Positions 8,793-17,286 are shown, counted from the stretch's first letter. The stretch: 64,000 bases of DNA from Bog-793 sp963823945 (GCA_963823945.1 CAWGNK010000003.1:496001-560000); one strand, 5' to 3'. Numbers and translations: made by a program. The notes: generated by a model not told the origin, from the letters alone.

Positions 8793-9648
8793 GGCCCCGA
8801 CGTGGCGTGACCTCGTGACGGGCGCGCGAACGACGCTCGGGCGCGGCGACGAGGCGTTCGTCCTCGCCGGGGAGGCCGCGGGACTGCCAGCCGCCGAGTT
8901 CGTGCTCGCCCTGGATACCGCGCCGAGCGCACCAGCCCGGGCGCGTTTTCTCACCCTGGTCGGCCGACGCCTCGGCGGCGAGCCGTTGCAGCACGTTGTC
9001 GGGCACTGGGGATTCCGCAGCCTCGACCTTCTCGTCGACCGCCGCGCGCTCGTGCCGCGGCCCGAGACCGAGTTCACCGTCGAGGTCGCCCTCGCGGAGA
9101 TCGCCGCGCGCCGGCCAGGCGGCGCCCCGCTGCTCGCAGTCGAACTCGGCACGGGATCGGGTGCGATCTGCTGCTCGCTCGTCACGGAACGAGAGGCGCT
9201 TAGGGTCATCGCGACCGATCTCTCGCCGGACGCGCTCTGCCTCGCCGAAGCGAACCGGGCGCGCCTCGATCCCGGCGCGGCTGGCCGGATCGAGTTCCGC
9301 TCCGGCGACTGGTACGGGGCGCTCGACCCAGGAATCGCCGGGAAGGTCGACCTCATCGTGGCGAACCCCCCCTATGTCTCAGCATCCGAATGGCACGACC
9401 TCGACCCGGTCGTGCGTGATTTCGATCCACGCGCGGCGCTCGTCGCTGGCGAGTCCGGGCGCGAATCGATCGAGGCGGTCCTGCGGGGAGCCCCGGCGTG
9501 GCTTGGGGATGGGGCCGCCGCGGTCATCGAGATCGCGCCGCACCAGGCTTCGGCTGTGGCGGCGTTCGCCGCCGACTGCGGCGCGCGCAGCGCCGAGGTG
9601 CGTCGCGATCTGACAGGGCGGGACCGAGTGCTCGTCGCGCGCTGGTGA
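8758..9648 (+). CDS. prmC: Release factor glutamine N5-methyltransferase
   Basis: SAM-dependent methyltransferase acting on the Gln of the GGQ motif in RF1/RF2. The 296 residues have a helical substrate-recognition N-terminal domain, motif I ELGTGSGAICCSL, and the family-defining NPPY at about residues 203-206. ATG 8758 lies inside prfA, and translation is probably coupled. The longer in-frame extension upstream is only the alternative reading of prfA. The tsaC-like gene overlaps its stop (GTGA). Confidence 0.95.
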   Translation: MNDRSSSAPAAEAPTWRDLVTGARTTLGRGDEAFVLAGEAAGLPAAEFVLALDTAPSAPARARFLTLVGRRLGGEPLQHVVGHWGFRSLDLLVDRRALVPRPETEFTVEVALAEIAARRPGGAPLLAVELGTGSGAICCSLVTEREALRVIATDLSPDALCLAEANRARLDPGAAGRIEFRSGDWYGALDPGIAGKVDLIVANPPYVSASEWHDLDPVVRDFDPRAALVAGESGRESIEAVLRGAPAWLGDGAAAVIEIAPHQASAVAAFAADCGARSAEVRRDLTGRDRVLVARW

Positions 9649-10268
9649 CGGTGAATCCCGCCCGGATCTCCGTCGGAGACGTCGCCCGCGCGCTCGAGCG
9701 CGGCGAGGTCGTCGGCATCCCGACTGACACCGTTTACGGCCTCGCGGCGTCGCTCGCCCAGGCGGTCGCGGTCGACCGGCTCTTCGCCCTGAAGGGCAGG
9801 CCGAGAGGTCTGGCCATCCCCGTCCTCGTCGCCGATATCGTCCAGGCCGAGGCCCTCGCCGGGGGCGCCGACTCCAGGCTCACCGCCCTCGCGGACCGCT
9901 TCTGGCCTGGTGCGCTGACGATCGCCATTCGCCGGCGGGGAGGTCCCGACGCCGTGCTCGGGGGCGACTCCGCCACGGTCGGCGTGCGTTGTCCAGACGA
10001 TGGCGTTGTGCGCGCCTTGTGCCGCCGGGTCGGCCCGCTCGCAGTGACGAGCGCCAACCGCCACGGGGCCCCTCCGGCCACGAGCGCCGAGGAGTTCGCC
10101 GCGATCCTGGGCGACGAGGTCGACGTCGTCTACGACGGCGGCGTGCGTGACCTCGCGCCCTCGACGGTCGTCTCGATCGTCGAGGACGTGCCGCGCTGTC
10201 TGCGGGAGGGGACGGTCCGGTTTGCCGAGGTCGCCGCGCTGCTCGCGGGACTGCATGACACGACATGA
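9645..10268 (+). CDS. tsaC: L-threonylcarbamoyladenylate synthase (YrdC/Sua5 domain)
   Basis: Makes threonylcarbamoyl-AMP from threonine, bicarbonate and ATP for the t6A37 modification of ANN-decoding tRNAs. The 207-residue single YrdC domain has IPTDTVYGLAA at the start, the KGRPRG motif (canonical KxR) and the TSAN motif (canonical SxN). GTG 9645 overlaps the prmC stop; GTG 9651 is an alternative. The prfA-prmC-tsaC order is widely conserved and groups translation-accuracy functions. Confidence 0.92.
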   Translation: MTVNPARISVGDVARALERGEVVGIPTDTVYGLAASLAQAVAVDRLFALKGRPRGLAIPVLVADIVQAEALAGGADSRLTALADRFWPGALTIAIRRRGGPDAVLGGDSATVGVRCPDDGVVRALCRRVGPLAVTSANRHGAPPATSAEEFAAILGDEVDVVYDGGVRDLAPSTVVSIVEDVPRCLREGTVRFAEVAALLAGLHDTT

Positions 10269-10407
10269 CCACGACTGGAAGCCCCCGGGATCCCTCGGCG
10301 GGGACGGGTGGCGGTGCACCCGGTTCGCCGTCGCGAGGCGACGGCGGCACCGGGTGTGACGTGCGAGTCCGGCGGGCAGTGCCGGAAGCTGGAGACGACG
10401 GGCCGCG

Positions 10408-10413
10408 TAGACT
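10408..10413 (+). promoter_or_regulatory. Candidate -10 box upstream of rpiB
   Basis: TAGACT lies 8 nt before GTG 10422, within the 153-nt gap after tsaC. No ribosome-binding site lies between, so transcription starting at about 10420 would give a leaderless or nearly leaderless mRNA for rpiB-glyA. Confidence 0.35.
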
Positions 10414-10421
10414 GCACGGTC

Positions 10422-10865
10422 GTGCGCTTCGCCCTCGGCTCGGACCATGCCGGCCGGTACTTGAAGGACCTCCTCGGTGAGCACCTGACGGCGCTCGGGC
10501 ACGAGGTGGCGGATCTTGGAACGGACTCCGACGAACCGGTCGACTACCCGGACTACGGGGCGGCTGTCGGGCGCGCCGTCATGGCCGGCGATGCCGATTT
10601 CGGCGTGTGCGTTTGCGGCACCGGCATCGGCATCGCGATCGCGGCGAACAAGATCCCGGGCGTGCGTGCCGCCGTCGTGCACGACGTCACCTCGGCGCGC
10701 TTCGCGCGTGGGCACAATGACGCGAACGTCATCTGTTTCGGGGGCCGGCTGATCGGTCGGTTGGTGGCCCTCGACGCCATCGACGCCTTTCTGGCGACCT
10801 CGTTCGAGGGCGGTCGCCACATCCGGCGGATCGGCAAGATCGCGCAGCTCGAGGAGGGCCGGTGA
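10422..10865 (+). CDS. rpiB: Ribose-5-phosphate isomerase B
   Basis: Interconverts ribose 5-phosphate and ribulose 5-phosphate in the pentose phosphate pathway. The 147-residue protein begins RFALGSDHAG, matching the family N-terminus, and contains the phosphate/catalytic motif CGTGIGIAIAANK, with the proton-transfer Cys as in VCVCGTG, followed by ARGHNDANV. GTG 10422 is chosen because the family starts there; the frame is open further upstream to 10308 but that part shows no similarity. Its TGA overlaps the glyA start. Confidence 0.93.
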   Translation: MRFALGSDHAGRYLKDLLGEHLTALGHEVADLGTDSDEPVDYPDYGAAVGRAVMAGDADFGVCVCGTGIGIAIAANKIPGVRAAVVHDVTSARFARGHNDANVICFGGRLIGRLVALDAIDAFLATSFEGGRHIRRIGKIAQLEEGR

Positions 10866-12175
10866 CTGACCTCTCACAGGCGCTGGGCAGCGACCCCGAG
10901 GTCGCGCGCATCCTCGCGGCCGAGCTGCGCCGCCAGCGGACGACGGTCCAGCTGATCGCGTCGGAGAACTTCACCTCACCCGCTGTTCTCGCGGCGACGG
11001 CGTCCGTGCTGACCAACAAGTACTCGGAGGGCTACCCGGGCCGCCGGTACTACGGCGGCAACGTCTTTGCCGACGAGGTCGAGGACCTCGCCCGTGAGCG
11101 CGCGAAGGAGCTGTTCGGGGCCGAGCACGCCAACGTGCAACCGCACGCCGGCGCGTCGGCAAACCTCGCCGTGTACCTCGCGCTCGTCGAGCCGGGCGCG
11201 ACGATCCTCGCGATGCGCCTCGACCAGGGGGGGCACCTGACCCACGGTTCGCCGGCCAGCGTGACGGGGAAGATGTACCGCTTCGTCGCCTATGGTGTCA
11301 CCCCGGCGCAGCCCGACGGGTCGGGCGAGCGGATCGACCTCGACCAGCTCGCCGAGCTCGCGCGGCGCGAGCGGCCGAAGCTGATCGTGGCGGGAACGAC
11401 GGCGTACACGCGCCTCATCGATCCGGCGCCGTTTCGGGCGATCGCCGACGAGGTGGGCGCGATGTTCATGTTCGACGCCGCGCACCCGGCCGGGCTCATC
11501 GCCGCGGGCCTGCACCCGAGCCCCGTCGGGGTCGCCGACGTCGTCACCTTCACGACGCACAAGACCCTGCGCGGACCCCGCGGCGGGGCCATCCTCACGA
11601 GCGCGGACCGTGCCCGCGCGATCGACGCGGCGGTCTTCCCCGGCCTGCAGGGCGGCCCCCTCGAGCACGTCATCGCGGCGAAGGCGGTCGCCTTCGCCGA
11701 GGCGGCACGGCCGTCGTTCCGGGAGTACGCGGCGCAGGTGCTGCGCAACGCGGCGGCGCTCGCGGCATCGCTCGCCAACGAGGGTTTCCGCCTCGTCGCC
11801 GGCGGGACCGAGAACCACCAGGTCATCGTCGACCTGCGCTCTTTCGACCCCGAGCTCACCGGCAAGGCGGCCCAGGAGGTCCTCGACCGGACCGGCATCA
11901 CCTGCAACCGCAACCAGATCCCGAACGACCCGCGGTCGCCGTTCGTGACGAGCGGGCTGCGTCTGGGCAGTGCCGCCGAGACGACGGCGGGGATGGGCGA
12001 GGCGGAGATGACGAGGGTCGGCGAGCTGCTCGCGACCGTGCTGCGCCAGCGCGACGACGAGGACGTGCTCACCGGAGTCCGCGCCGAAGTGGCCGAGATG
12101 TGCGCCAGGTTCGACCCGTACGGCTCGCTCGGGCCCGTCCCGCAGGCGGCACACGAGGGAGGCGGGTCCCCCTAG
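10862..12175 (+). CDS. glyA: Serine hydroxymethyltransferase
   Basis: PLP enzyme converting serine and tetrahydrofolate to glycine and methylene-tetrahydrofolate, the main one-carbon source. The 437 residues show the SHMT hallmarks IASENFTSP near the N-terminus, EGYPGRRYYGG, and the PLP lysine segment TTHKTLRGPRGG. It starts with GTG in a GTGA overlap with rpiB and ends immediately before the next gene. Confidence 0.96.
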   Translation: MTDLSQALGSDPEVARILAAELRRQRTTVQLIASENFTSPAVLAATASVLTNKYSEGYPGRRYYGGNVFADEVEDLARERAKELFGAEHANVQPHAGASANLAVYLALVEPGATILAMRLDQGGHLTHGSPASVTGKMYRFVAYGVTPAQPDGSGERIDLDQLAELARRERPKLIVAGTTAYTRLIDPAPFRAIADEVGAMFMFDAAHPAGLIAAGLHPSPVGVADVVTFTTHKTLRGPRGGAILTSADRARAIDAAVFPGLQGGPLEHVIAAKAVAFAEAARPSFREYAAQVLRNAAALAASLANEGFRLVAGGTENHQVIVDLRSFDPELTGKAAQEVLDRTGITCNRNQIPNDPRSPFVTSGLRLGSAAETTAGMGEAEMTRVGELLATVLRQRDDEDVLTGVRAEVAEMCARFDPYGSLGPVPQAAHEGGGSP

Positions 12176-13567
12176 GTGGGCCGGTACGGCGAGTACGCCC
12201 TCGTGTTCGCCGTGGCGGCGGTCGCGACGTACCTGTTCGCCTTCCCGGTCCGCCGCCTCGCCGTCCGTTTCGGCGCGGTCGACCGTCCCGACGAGTTGCG
12301 CCCCCACGCCGCGCCGGTTCCGACGATCGGCGGCGCGGCGATGTTCCTCGGCTTCGCCGTCGCCACCGTGCTGGCCTCCCAGCTCGGCGCGTTCGGGCCC
12401 GTCTTCAAGGGCTCCTCCGAACCGATCGGGGTCGGATTGGCGGCACTCGTCATCTACCTCGTCGGCTTCGTCGACGACATCCGCAACATCTCGCCGCCGG
12501 CGAAGGTCGCGGGCCAGGTCCTCGCGTCGATGGTTCTCGTGTTCCTCGGGGTCACGATGTACTACTTCAAGATCCCCTTCGTCTCCACGATCTTCGTGCT
12601 TTCTCCTTCGATCCTGCCGCTCGTGACCGCGATCTGGGTCGTCGTCATGGCGAACGCCGTCAACCTGATCGACGGCCTCGACGGCCTCGCGGCGGGGATC
12701 ATCGCCATCGCGTCCGGCACGCTGTGCATCTACGGGTTGCGCCTCGAGGTGCTCGGCAACCTCACGGCGGACAACCTCGGGCCGCTCGTCGCGGCCATCA
12801 CCTGCGGCGTGTGCATCGGGTTCCTGCCCCACAACTTCCACCCGGCGCGCGTGTTCATGGGCGACGGAGGAGCGCTCCTGCTCGGGTTGCTGATGGCGGC
12901 CGCGACGATGGTGATCGGTGGCCGGACGACCGCCAACGGGACGGCCGCGACCGACGTCACCGGTCTCACGTTCTTCCGCTTCGCGCCGCTTTTCATTCCG
13001 GTTTTCATCCTCGGCGTGCCGATACTCGACATGGTGTTCGCGATCGTGCGACGAACAGTGCGCGGGACCTCGTTCGCCGAGCGCGACCTCGGCCACCTCC
13101 ATCACCGCCTCGTCCGGCTCGGCCACGGCCACCGCAGGGCCGTGCTCATCTTGTGGGCCTGGACCGCCGTGATGTCGGTCTTCGTGCTGTTGCTGAGCTT
13201 CGGGCTGCGGTTCAACGCCTTCGTCCCGTTCGTCGGGGTGTTCCTGGTGGCGCTGCTCTACACCGTCTTCCTACCGGGATCGCGCGCCCCCGAGCCGTCG
13301 CCGGAGGCTGCCGGCGCGGGACTGGAGACCGCCGAGGTTCCGAGCGAGGTGCCCGGGGCGTCGCCGATCTCCGTCGTGATGTCGGCCGCCGCCGGTGTCG
13401 CGGTGGCGGGCGAGCCGGATCTCGCCTCGCCCAAGACGCGCCGGCGCCGGCGTGTCGTGCGCCGGGCGCGCCGGGGGAGGGTGCCGCAGGCCCCGTCCCG
13501 CGACGATCCAGGAATTGTCACGCCACCTGCGCATATTGCCGGTCCGGGTGACGAGATGAGAGGATAG
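12176..13567 (+). CDS. Undecaprenyl-phosphate glycosyl-1-phosphate transferase (WecA/TagO/MraY superfamily)
   Basis: Polytopic membrane enzyme that transfers a sugar-1-phosphate, usually GlcNAc-1-P, to undecaprenyl phosphate to start a cell-envelope polymer. The 463 residues have about ten hydrophobic segments. Superfamily motifs are HAAPVPTIGG, VGFVDDI (Asp-rich metal motif), NAVNLIDGLDGLA, VFMGDGGALLLG and the HLHHRL loop. A cytoplasmic tail of about 110 residues ends in a very basic stretch (KTRRRRR). GTG 12176 abuts the glyA stop. Exact sugar specificity cannot be read from sequence; location before the atp operon is the common actinobacterial position. Confidence 0.88.
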   Translation: MGRYGEYALVFAVAAVATYLFAFPVRRLAVRFGAVDRPDELRPHAAPVPTIGGAAMFLGFAVATVLASQLGAFGPVFKGSSEPIGVGLAALVIYLVGFVDDIRNISPPAKVAGQVLASMVLVFLGVTMYYFKIPFVSTIFVLSPSILPLVTAIWVVVMANAVNLIDGLDGLAAGIIAIASGTLCIYGLRLEVLGNLTADNLGPLVAAITCGVCIGFLPHNFHPARVFMGDGGALLLGLLMAAATMVIGGRTTANGTAATDVTGLTFFRFAPLFIPVFILGVPILDMVFAIVRRTVRGTSFAERDLGHLHHRLVRLGHGHRRAVLILWAWTAVMSVFVLLLSFGLRFNAFVPFVGVFLVALLYTVFLPGSRAPEPSPEAAGAGLETAEVPSEVPGASPISVVMSAAAGVAVAGEPDLASPKTRRRRRVVRRARRGRVPQAPSRDDPGIVTPPAHIAGPGDEMRG

Positions 13568-13574
13568 ACCGAGC

Positions 13575-13778
13575 GTGACGGGGCGGACGGGCCCGACGTA
13601 TGTCGAGTTCGCGAGCTTGGGTGCGGCTGCCGCGGCCTGTGTCGCCATCGGTTTCGGCGGTGGCTACTGGATCGGGGAAGCCACCGGGGCCGGGACCGCC
13701 GTGACGTTCGCGGGCCTTGTCGTGGGAGTGTTCGCCGCGGTGGTGACGGCCTACGTCAAGATCAGGAGTTACTTGTAA
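13575..13778 (+). CDS. AtpZ/AtpI-like small membrane protein
   Basis: A 67-residue protein with two predicted transmembrane helices joined by a short Gly-rich turn (FGGGYWIGEATG). It lies at the head of the ATP synthase operon, where AtpZ-type proteins are found. Family members assist assembly of the c-ring or metal supply to the ATP synthase. GTG 13575, 7 nt after the previous stop. The call rests on topology, size and position more than on conserved residues. Confidence 0.65.
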   Translation: MTGRTGPTYVEFASLGAAAAACVAIGFGGGYWIGEATGAGTAVTFAGLVVGVFAAVVTAYVKIRSYL

Positions 13779-13830
13779 CGTTCCCGTGGCGCGGCCGGCA
13801 GGCGGCGCACGAAACGCCACCGAGAAGAGC

Positions 13831-14253
13831 ATGAACGGGATAGCAGCACTGTTCGAGCAATTGCCGCTGCCGGAGGTCGCGCGCGTCGTGCGGCGGACGG
13901 TCTGGGCGGGCATCGTCTTGGGTGCCGTCGCCCTCGGCGTCTCGGCTGCGCTCGGTTGCGTTCTCGCCGGTCTCGGGGCCTGCATCGGTCTCGCCTTCGG
14001 GCTCGCCAACATCCGCCTCATCTCGCGATCGGCCGCCAGGCTGAGCGCCGGGGCCGGATCGCACCGCACGCGCGTGCTCGCTTCGAACACCCTGGTTCGG
14101 CTCGCGGCGACGACGGTGGTCATCGTCGGGCTCGCCTTCGCTTCGGTCCAGCTCGGGCTCGGCGCAGCCTGTGGGATCGCCGTCTACTACTTCGTCTGGC
14201 TCGCGAGCCTGCTCCGGTCCCTGCTGCAACAGGTCAAGGGGATCGCGTCATGA
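13831..14253 (+). CDS. ATP synthase subunit I-like protein
   Basis: A 140-residue protein with four hydrophobic segments, positioned directly before atpB as AtpI usually is. AtpI aids c-ring assembly and is not part of the working enzyme. A Pro/Leu-rich amphipathic N-terminus is followed by two helices, a basic loop (SRSAARLSAG) and two more helices. ATG 13831 is preferred; an in-frame GTG at 13786 would add 15 residues of low-complexity sequence. Its stop overlaps atpB (ATGA). Sequence similarity is weak; context drives the call. Confidence 0.65.
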   Translation: MNGIAALFEQLPLPEVARVVRRTVWAGIVLGAVALGVSAALGCVLAGLGACIGLAFGLANIRLISRSAARLSAGAGSHRTRVLASNTLVRLAATTVVIVGLAFASVQLGLGAACGIAVYYFVWLASLLRSLLQQVKGIAS

Positions 14254-14981
14254 ACGCCGGAGTGCTCGCGGTGACGATCGACATCGGCACCCACATCACC
14301 TGGAAGGTGTTCGGCCAGACGGTCAACGTGGACACCGTGCTCTCGACCCTCGTCGCCGGGGCGATCGTGCTCGGCATCGGGTTCTACCTGCGAGCGAAGG
14401 CGACATCGGGTGTGCCGGGAAGACTGCAACTGGCCGTCGAGACGATCCTCAACGCCGTCGACGGCGAGGTCTCGTCCACGATGGGCGAAGCGGGCCGGCC
14501 GATCGTCCCCCTCGCCTTCACGCTGTTCGCGCTGATCCTCATCGCCAACTGGCTGGAACTGATTCCGACCGGGCACTCACCGCAGTACCTGCCGCCTCCC
14601 GCGGCGGACCTCAATTTCACCGCCGCGCTCGCGCTGTTCGTCATCGTTCTCGTGCACGCGACCTGGATCCGCAAACAGGGCTTGCGGCGCTACCTCGGCC
14701 ACTATCTGAAGCCGTTCAAGTTGATGCTGCCGCTCAACGTCATCGAGGAGGTGATCAAGCCGTTCACCCTCGCCTTCCGACTCTTCGGCAACATCTTCGC
14801 CGGAGGGGTGCTCCTCCTCCTCGCCGTCGACCTGCTCCCGGCCAAACTGATCGCACCCATCCCGCTCGTCGACGTCGTCTGGAAGCTGTTCTCCGGCGTG
14901 CTGATCGGCCCGATGCAGGCGTTCATCTTCGCTCTCCTCACCATCGTCTACTTCGAAGCGGCGATCGCGGGGGGCGAGTAG
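14250..14981 (+). CDS. atpB: F1Fo ATP synthase subunit a
   Basis: Membrane subunit that forms the proton half-channels against the c-ring. The 243 residues form five to six helices. The essential Arg is in the FRLFGNIFAGG motif of the penultimate helix region, and the last helix carries IGPMQAFIFALLT. ATG 14250 overlaps the preceding stop (ATGA). A 68-nt gap with a short tandem repeat separates it from atpE. Confidence 0.95.
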   Translation: MNAGVLAVTIDIGTHITWKVFGQTVNVDTVLSTLVAGAIVLGIGFYLRAKATSGVPGRLQLAVETILNAVDGEVSSTMGEAGRPIVPLAFTLFALILIANWLELIPTGHSPQYLPPPAADLNFTAALALFVIVLVHATWIRKQGLRRYLGHYLKPFKLMLPLNVIEEVIKPFTLAFRLFGNIFAGGVLLLLAVDLLPAKLIAPIPLVDVVWKLFSGVLIGPMQAFIFALLTIVYFEAAIAGGE

Positions 14982-15001
14982 GCCGGGACACAGACCCCCC
15001 T

Positions 15002-15030
15002 TACCAAGGACCAACCAGGACCAACCAGGA
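15002..15030 (+). repeat. Short tandem repeat in atpB-atpE gap
   Basis: Two perfect copies of CCAACCAGGA (15011-15030) are preceded by a degenerate copy. This A/C-rich, unstructured stretch sits just before the atpE ribosome-binding site AGGAG (15039-15043). A-rich, unpaired sequence upstream of atpE enhances translation in Escherichia coli, where the c subunit is needed in high copy; a similar role here is inference. Confidence 0.6.
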
Positions 15031-15049
15031 CCCACGACAGGAGAAGCAC

Positions 15050-15310
15050 ATGGCAGACACGACCCAGCAGGCGATCCAGCTGGCTGGCGCGCTCATCGGT
15101 GGCGGGCTCATGGTCGGTGGCGGCGCCGTCGGCGCGGCCATCGGCGACGGACTCGCCGGCAGCCAGACGATCGCCGGCGTCGCACGCCAGCCCGAGGCGC
15201 AGAGCAGGCTGTTCACGATCATGTTCATCACGGTCGCGCTGTGCGAGGCGATGTACTTCATCAACCTCGTCTTCATGTTCTTCTTCGTGTTCGTTCTCTA
15301 CAAGAAGTAG
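15050..15310 (+). CDS. atpE: F1Fo ATP synthase subunit c
   Basis: Two-helix proteolipid forming the rotor ring. The 86 residues have a Gly-rich helix 1 (GALIGGGLMVGGG), the polar loop RQPE, and helix 2 with the proton-binding Glu66 (ALCEAMYF). A Cys immediately precedes that Glu. The Na+-coordinating Gln/Thr set is not evident, so proton coupling is expected. The C-terminus is unusually aromatic (repeated Phe before LYKK). A good AGGAG lies 7 nt before ATG. Confidence 0.95.
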   Translation: MADTTQQAIQLAGALIGGGLMVGGGAVGAAIGDGLAGSQTIAGVARQPEAQSRLFTIMFITVALCEAMYFINLVFMFFFVFVLYKK

Positions 15311-15320
15311 AGGAGCGACC

Positions 15321-15851
15321 GTGTTGACCGCGAGCTCGTCGGGATCGAGCGCCAGCTTCCTCGTTCCGAACGCCACCTTCATCATCGAGCTCGCGATCTT
15401 TCTTGTCGTCTTCGGATTGGTCGCGAAGTTCATCGTTCCTTCCCTGCGCCGCGTGCTCGACGAGCGCGCCGGCATACTGAGCGGGGGCGTCACCGTGACC
15501 GACGCGGCGCGGGCCGAGGCGGCGCGCCTCGACCGGGAACGTTCCGCCATCCTGGACGAGGCGCGGCAACGGGCGCGTGCCGTCCTCGAGGCGGCGACGC
15601 GGGAAGTCGACGGGCTCATCGACGATGCCCGTGCCCGAGGCCAGGTCGAGCACGACCGCCTTGTCGTCGAGGCGGCGGCGCGCATCGACGACGAGCACCG
15701 CCGTGTTCACGACCTCGTCATGGGCCAGGCGGTGGAGCTCGTCGTGACGGCGGCCGAGCGGATCGTCGGGAGCGGACTCGGGGCGGACCGTCACCGGGCG
15801 ACCATCGCCTCCGAACTCGCCGCGGCGGACGCCGCGCCGCGGCGCGCGTGA
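15321..15851 (+). CDS. atpF: F1Fo ATP synthase subunit b (first copy)
   Basis: Peripheral stalk subunit. The 176 residues have one N-terminal membrane helix (FIIELAIFLVVFGLVAKFIV) followed by a long Ala/Arg/Glu-rich coiled helix. GTG 15321 follows AGGAG at 15311-15315; the frame is open upstream inside atpE but that is the wrong reading. It overlaps the next, related gene by 4 nt. Confidence 0.92.
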   Translation: MLTASSSGSSASFLVPNATFIIELAIFLVVFGLVAKFIVPSLRRVLDERAGILSGGVTVTDAARAEAARLDRERSAILDEARQRARAVLEAATREVDGLIDDARARGQVEHDRLVVEAAARIDDEHRRVHDLVMGQAVELVVTAAERIVGSGLGADRHRATIASELAAADAAPRRA

Positions 15852-16363
15852 CGCCCATGGTCTTCGCGACGACTGACTTCGGACTCAGCTTCATCCTCGA
15901 GTGGGTGGCGTTGGTCGTCATCGTCGTCATCGTCGTCCGCAACTTCCCCGTGCCCCAGTTGCGGCGAATGATGAACGCCCGCATGGAGGCGATCCACGCC
16001 CAGCTCGTCGCCGGCGAGAAGGCGCGCCGCGATGCCGAGCGGATCGTCGCCGAGCGTTCCGCCGCTCTCGAGCGGGCGCGGACGGAGGCGACGTCTATCG
16101 TCTCCCGGGCGGAGCGCAACGCCGAACATTTGCTGGCCAACGGCCGGGAACGGGCGGACGGGGAGTACACGCTCGCCGTGACGCGGGCGCAGATCGCGAT
16201 CGAGCTCGCCCGCGCCCAGGTGCGCACCGAGGTGATCAACGAGGTGGGCGCGCTCGTCGCCGCCGTGGCGGCGAAGGTCGTCGCCGCCGAGCTCGACGAA
16301 CGGGACCACCACCGTCTCATCGCCGAGGCGATCGCGGCCGCCGAGACCGAGCGGGCGAGCTAG
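15848..16363 (+). CDS. F1Fo ATP synthase subunit b-like (second copy)
   Basis: A second b-type stalk subunit: 171 residues, one N-terminal helix (LEWVALVVIVVIVV), then a long charged helix (RMMNARMEAIHAQL onward) with heptad-like spacing. Together with atpF it would form a b/b' heterodimer. In mycobacteria the corresponding second b domain is fused to delta (AtpH); here the frame stops at 16363 and the delta gene begins 2 nt later. GTG start in a GTGA overlap with atpF. Confidence 0.88.
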   Translation: MTPMVFATTDFGLSFILEWVALVVIVVIVVRNFPVPQLRRMMNARMEAIHAQLVAGEKARRDAERIVAERSAALERARTEATSIVSRAERNAEHLLANGRERADGEYTLAVTRAQIAIELARAQVRTEVINEVGALVAAVAAKVVAAELDERDHHRLIAEAIAAAETERAS

Positions 16364-16365
16364 CT

Positions 16366-17274
16366 GTGCGCGAGTTCATCCGCGGCTACCTGGCAGCGGT
16401 CGTCGAGTCGGCGAGCTCGGCGGGCCGGCTCGATTCGCTGGCCGGCGATCTCGCGGAGTTCGCGCGCGCCCTGACGGGGTCTGAGAAGCTGCGCCTCGTC
16501 CTCGTCGACCCCATGAACTCGACGACCGCGCGGCGCGCGATCGTCGGGGACCTCCTCGCCGGCAGGTCGATCCCCGAGACCGCCGCGCTGCTCTCGTTCG
16601 CGGTGCGCGTCGAGCAGTCGTCGGAGCTGCCGCGTTCGGTGGCCATCCTCGTCGAGCTCGTCGAGGACGAGTGCCGGCGGCGCGAATCCGGCGCGCCCGT
16701 GGAGATGGAGCCGGCGGCCGCGCGCGGTGTCGTGCGGGAGCGGATCCGCGGCTACGCCGAACGCGTGCTCCAGGAGCTCTCGGTTGCGCGCCAGGTGGAC
16801 GAGGTCGAGGACGAGCTCTTCGCGATCGCACGGCTCCTCGACAGGGACAAGAGACTGCGGCAGACCCTCGCCGACGCCGACCTGCCGTTGGCGGGGCGGG
16901 TCGCCGTCGTCGACGATCTGTTCGGTTCCCTTGTCCAGGGGGCCACGGTCCGGCTGGTGGGCTACGCGCTGCGGGCCGGGCGGCTGCGCGACCTCGTCGG
17001 GACGCTCGAATGGCTGGTCGACCTGGCGGCCGAGGAACGCGGGCGCCGGATAGCCTCGGTGCGCAGCGCAGTTCCGCTGCGGCCCGCCGAGAGGAGCCAC
17101 CTCGCCGCGGCGCTCGGCCGGATGGTCGAGCGCGACGTCGAGGTGCGCGAAATCATCGATCCGGCCGTCATCGGTGGGATCCTCGTCACGGTCGGCGACC
17201 TCGTCATCGACGGAACCGTCCGGCTGCGCGTCGCGCGTCTCCGGGACCTGCTCGCCGGGCGAGCTGAGAACTAG
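16366..17274 (+). CDS. atpH: F1Fo ATP synthase subunit delta, extended form
   Basis: Delta links the peripheral stalk to the F1 head. At 302 residues it is much longer than the usual roughly 180. Residues 1-100 look like a delta N-terminal helical domain (FIRGYLAAVVES, then LVDPMNSTTARRAIVGDLL). Residues about 105-210 repeat the same pattern (IRGYAERVLQEL, then LADADLPLAGRVAVVDDLF) and lead into the C-terminal domain with GGILVTVGDLVIDGTVR. So the N-terminal domain appears duplicated. GTG 16366 starts 2 nt after the second b gene. Confidence 0.88.
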   Translation: MREFIRGYLAAVVESASSAGRLDSLAGDLAEFARALTGSEKLRLVLVDPMNSTTARRAIVGDLLAGRSIPETAALLSFAVRVEQSSELPRSVAILVELVEDECRRRESGAPVEMEPAAARGVVRERIRGYAERVLQELSVARQVDEVEDELFAIARLLDRDKRLRQTLADADLPLAGRVAVVDDLFGSLVQGATVRLVGYALRAGRLRDLVGTLEWLVDLAAEERGRRIASVRSAVPLRPAERSHLAAALGRMVERDVEVREIIDPAVIGGILVTVGDLVIDGTVRLRVARLRDLLAGRAEN

Positions 17275-17286
17275 GAAAGGCTGGAC

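Noticed and set aside
13786..13830. Earlier GTG start for the AtpI-like gene
   Set aside because: Adds a low-complexity stretch only; ATG 13831 gives a cleaner N-terminus, though I cannot exclude the longer form.
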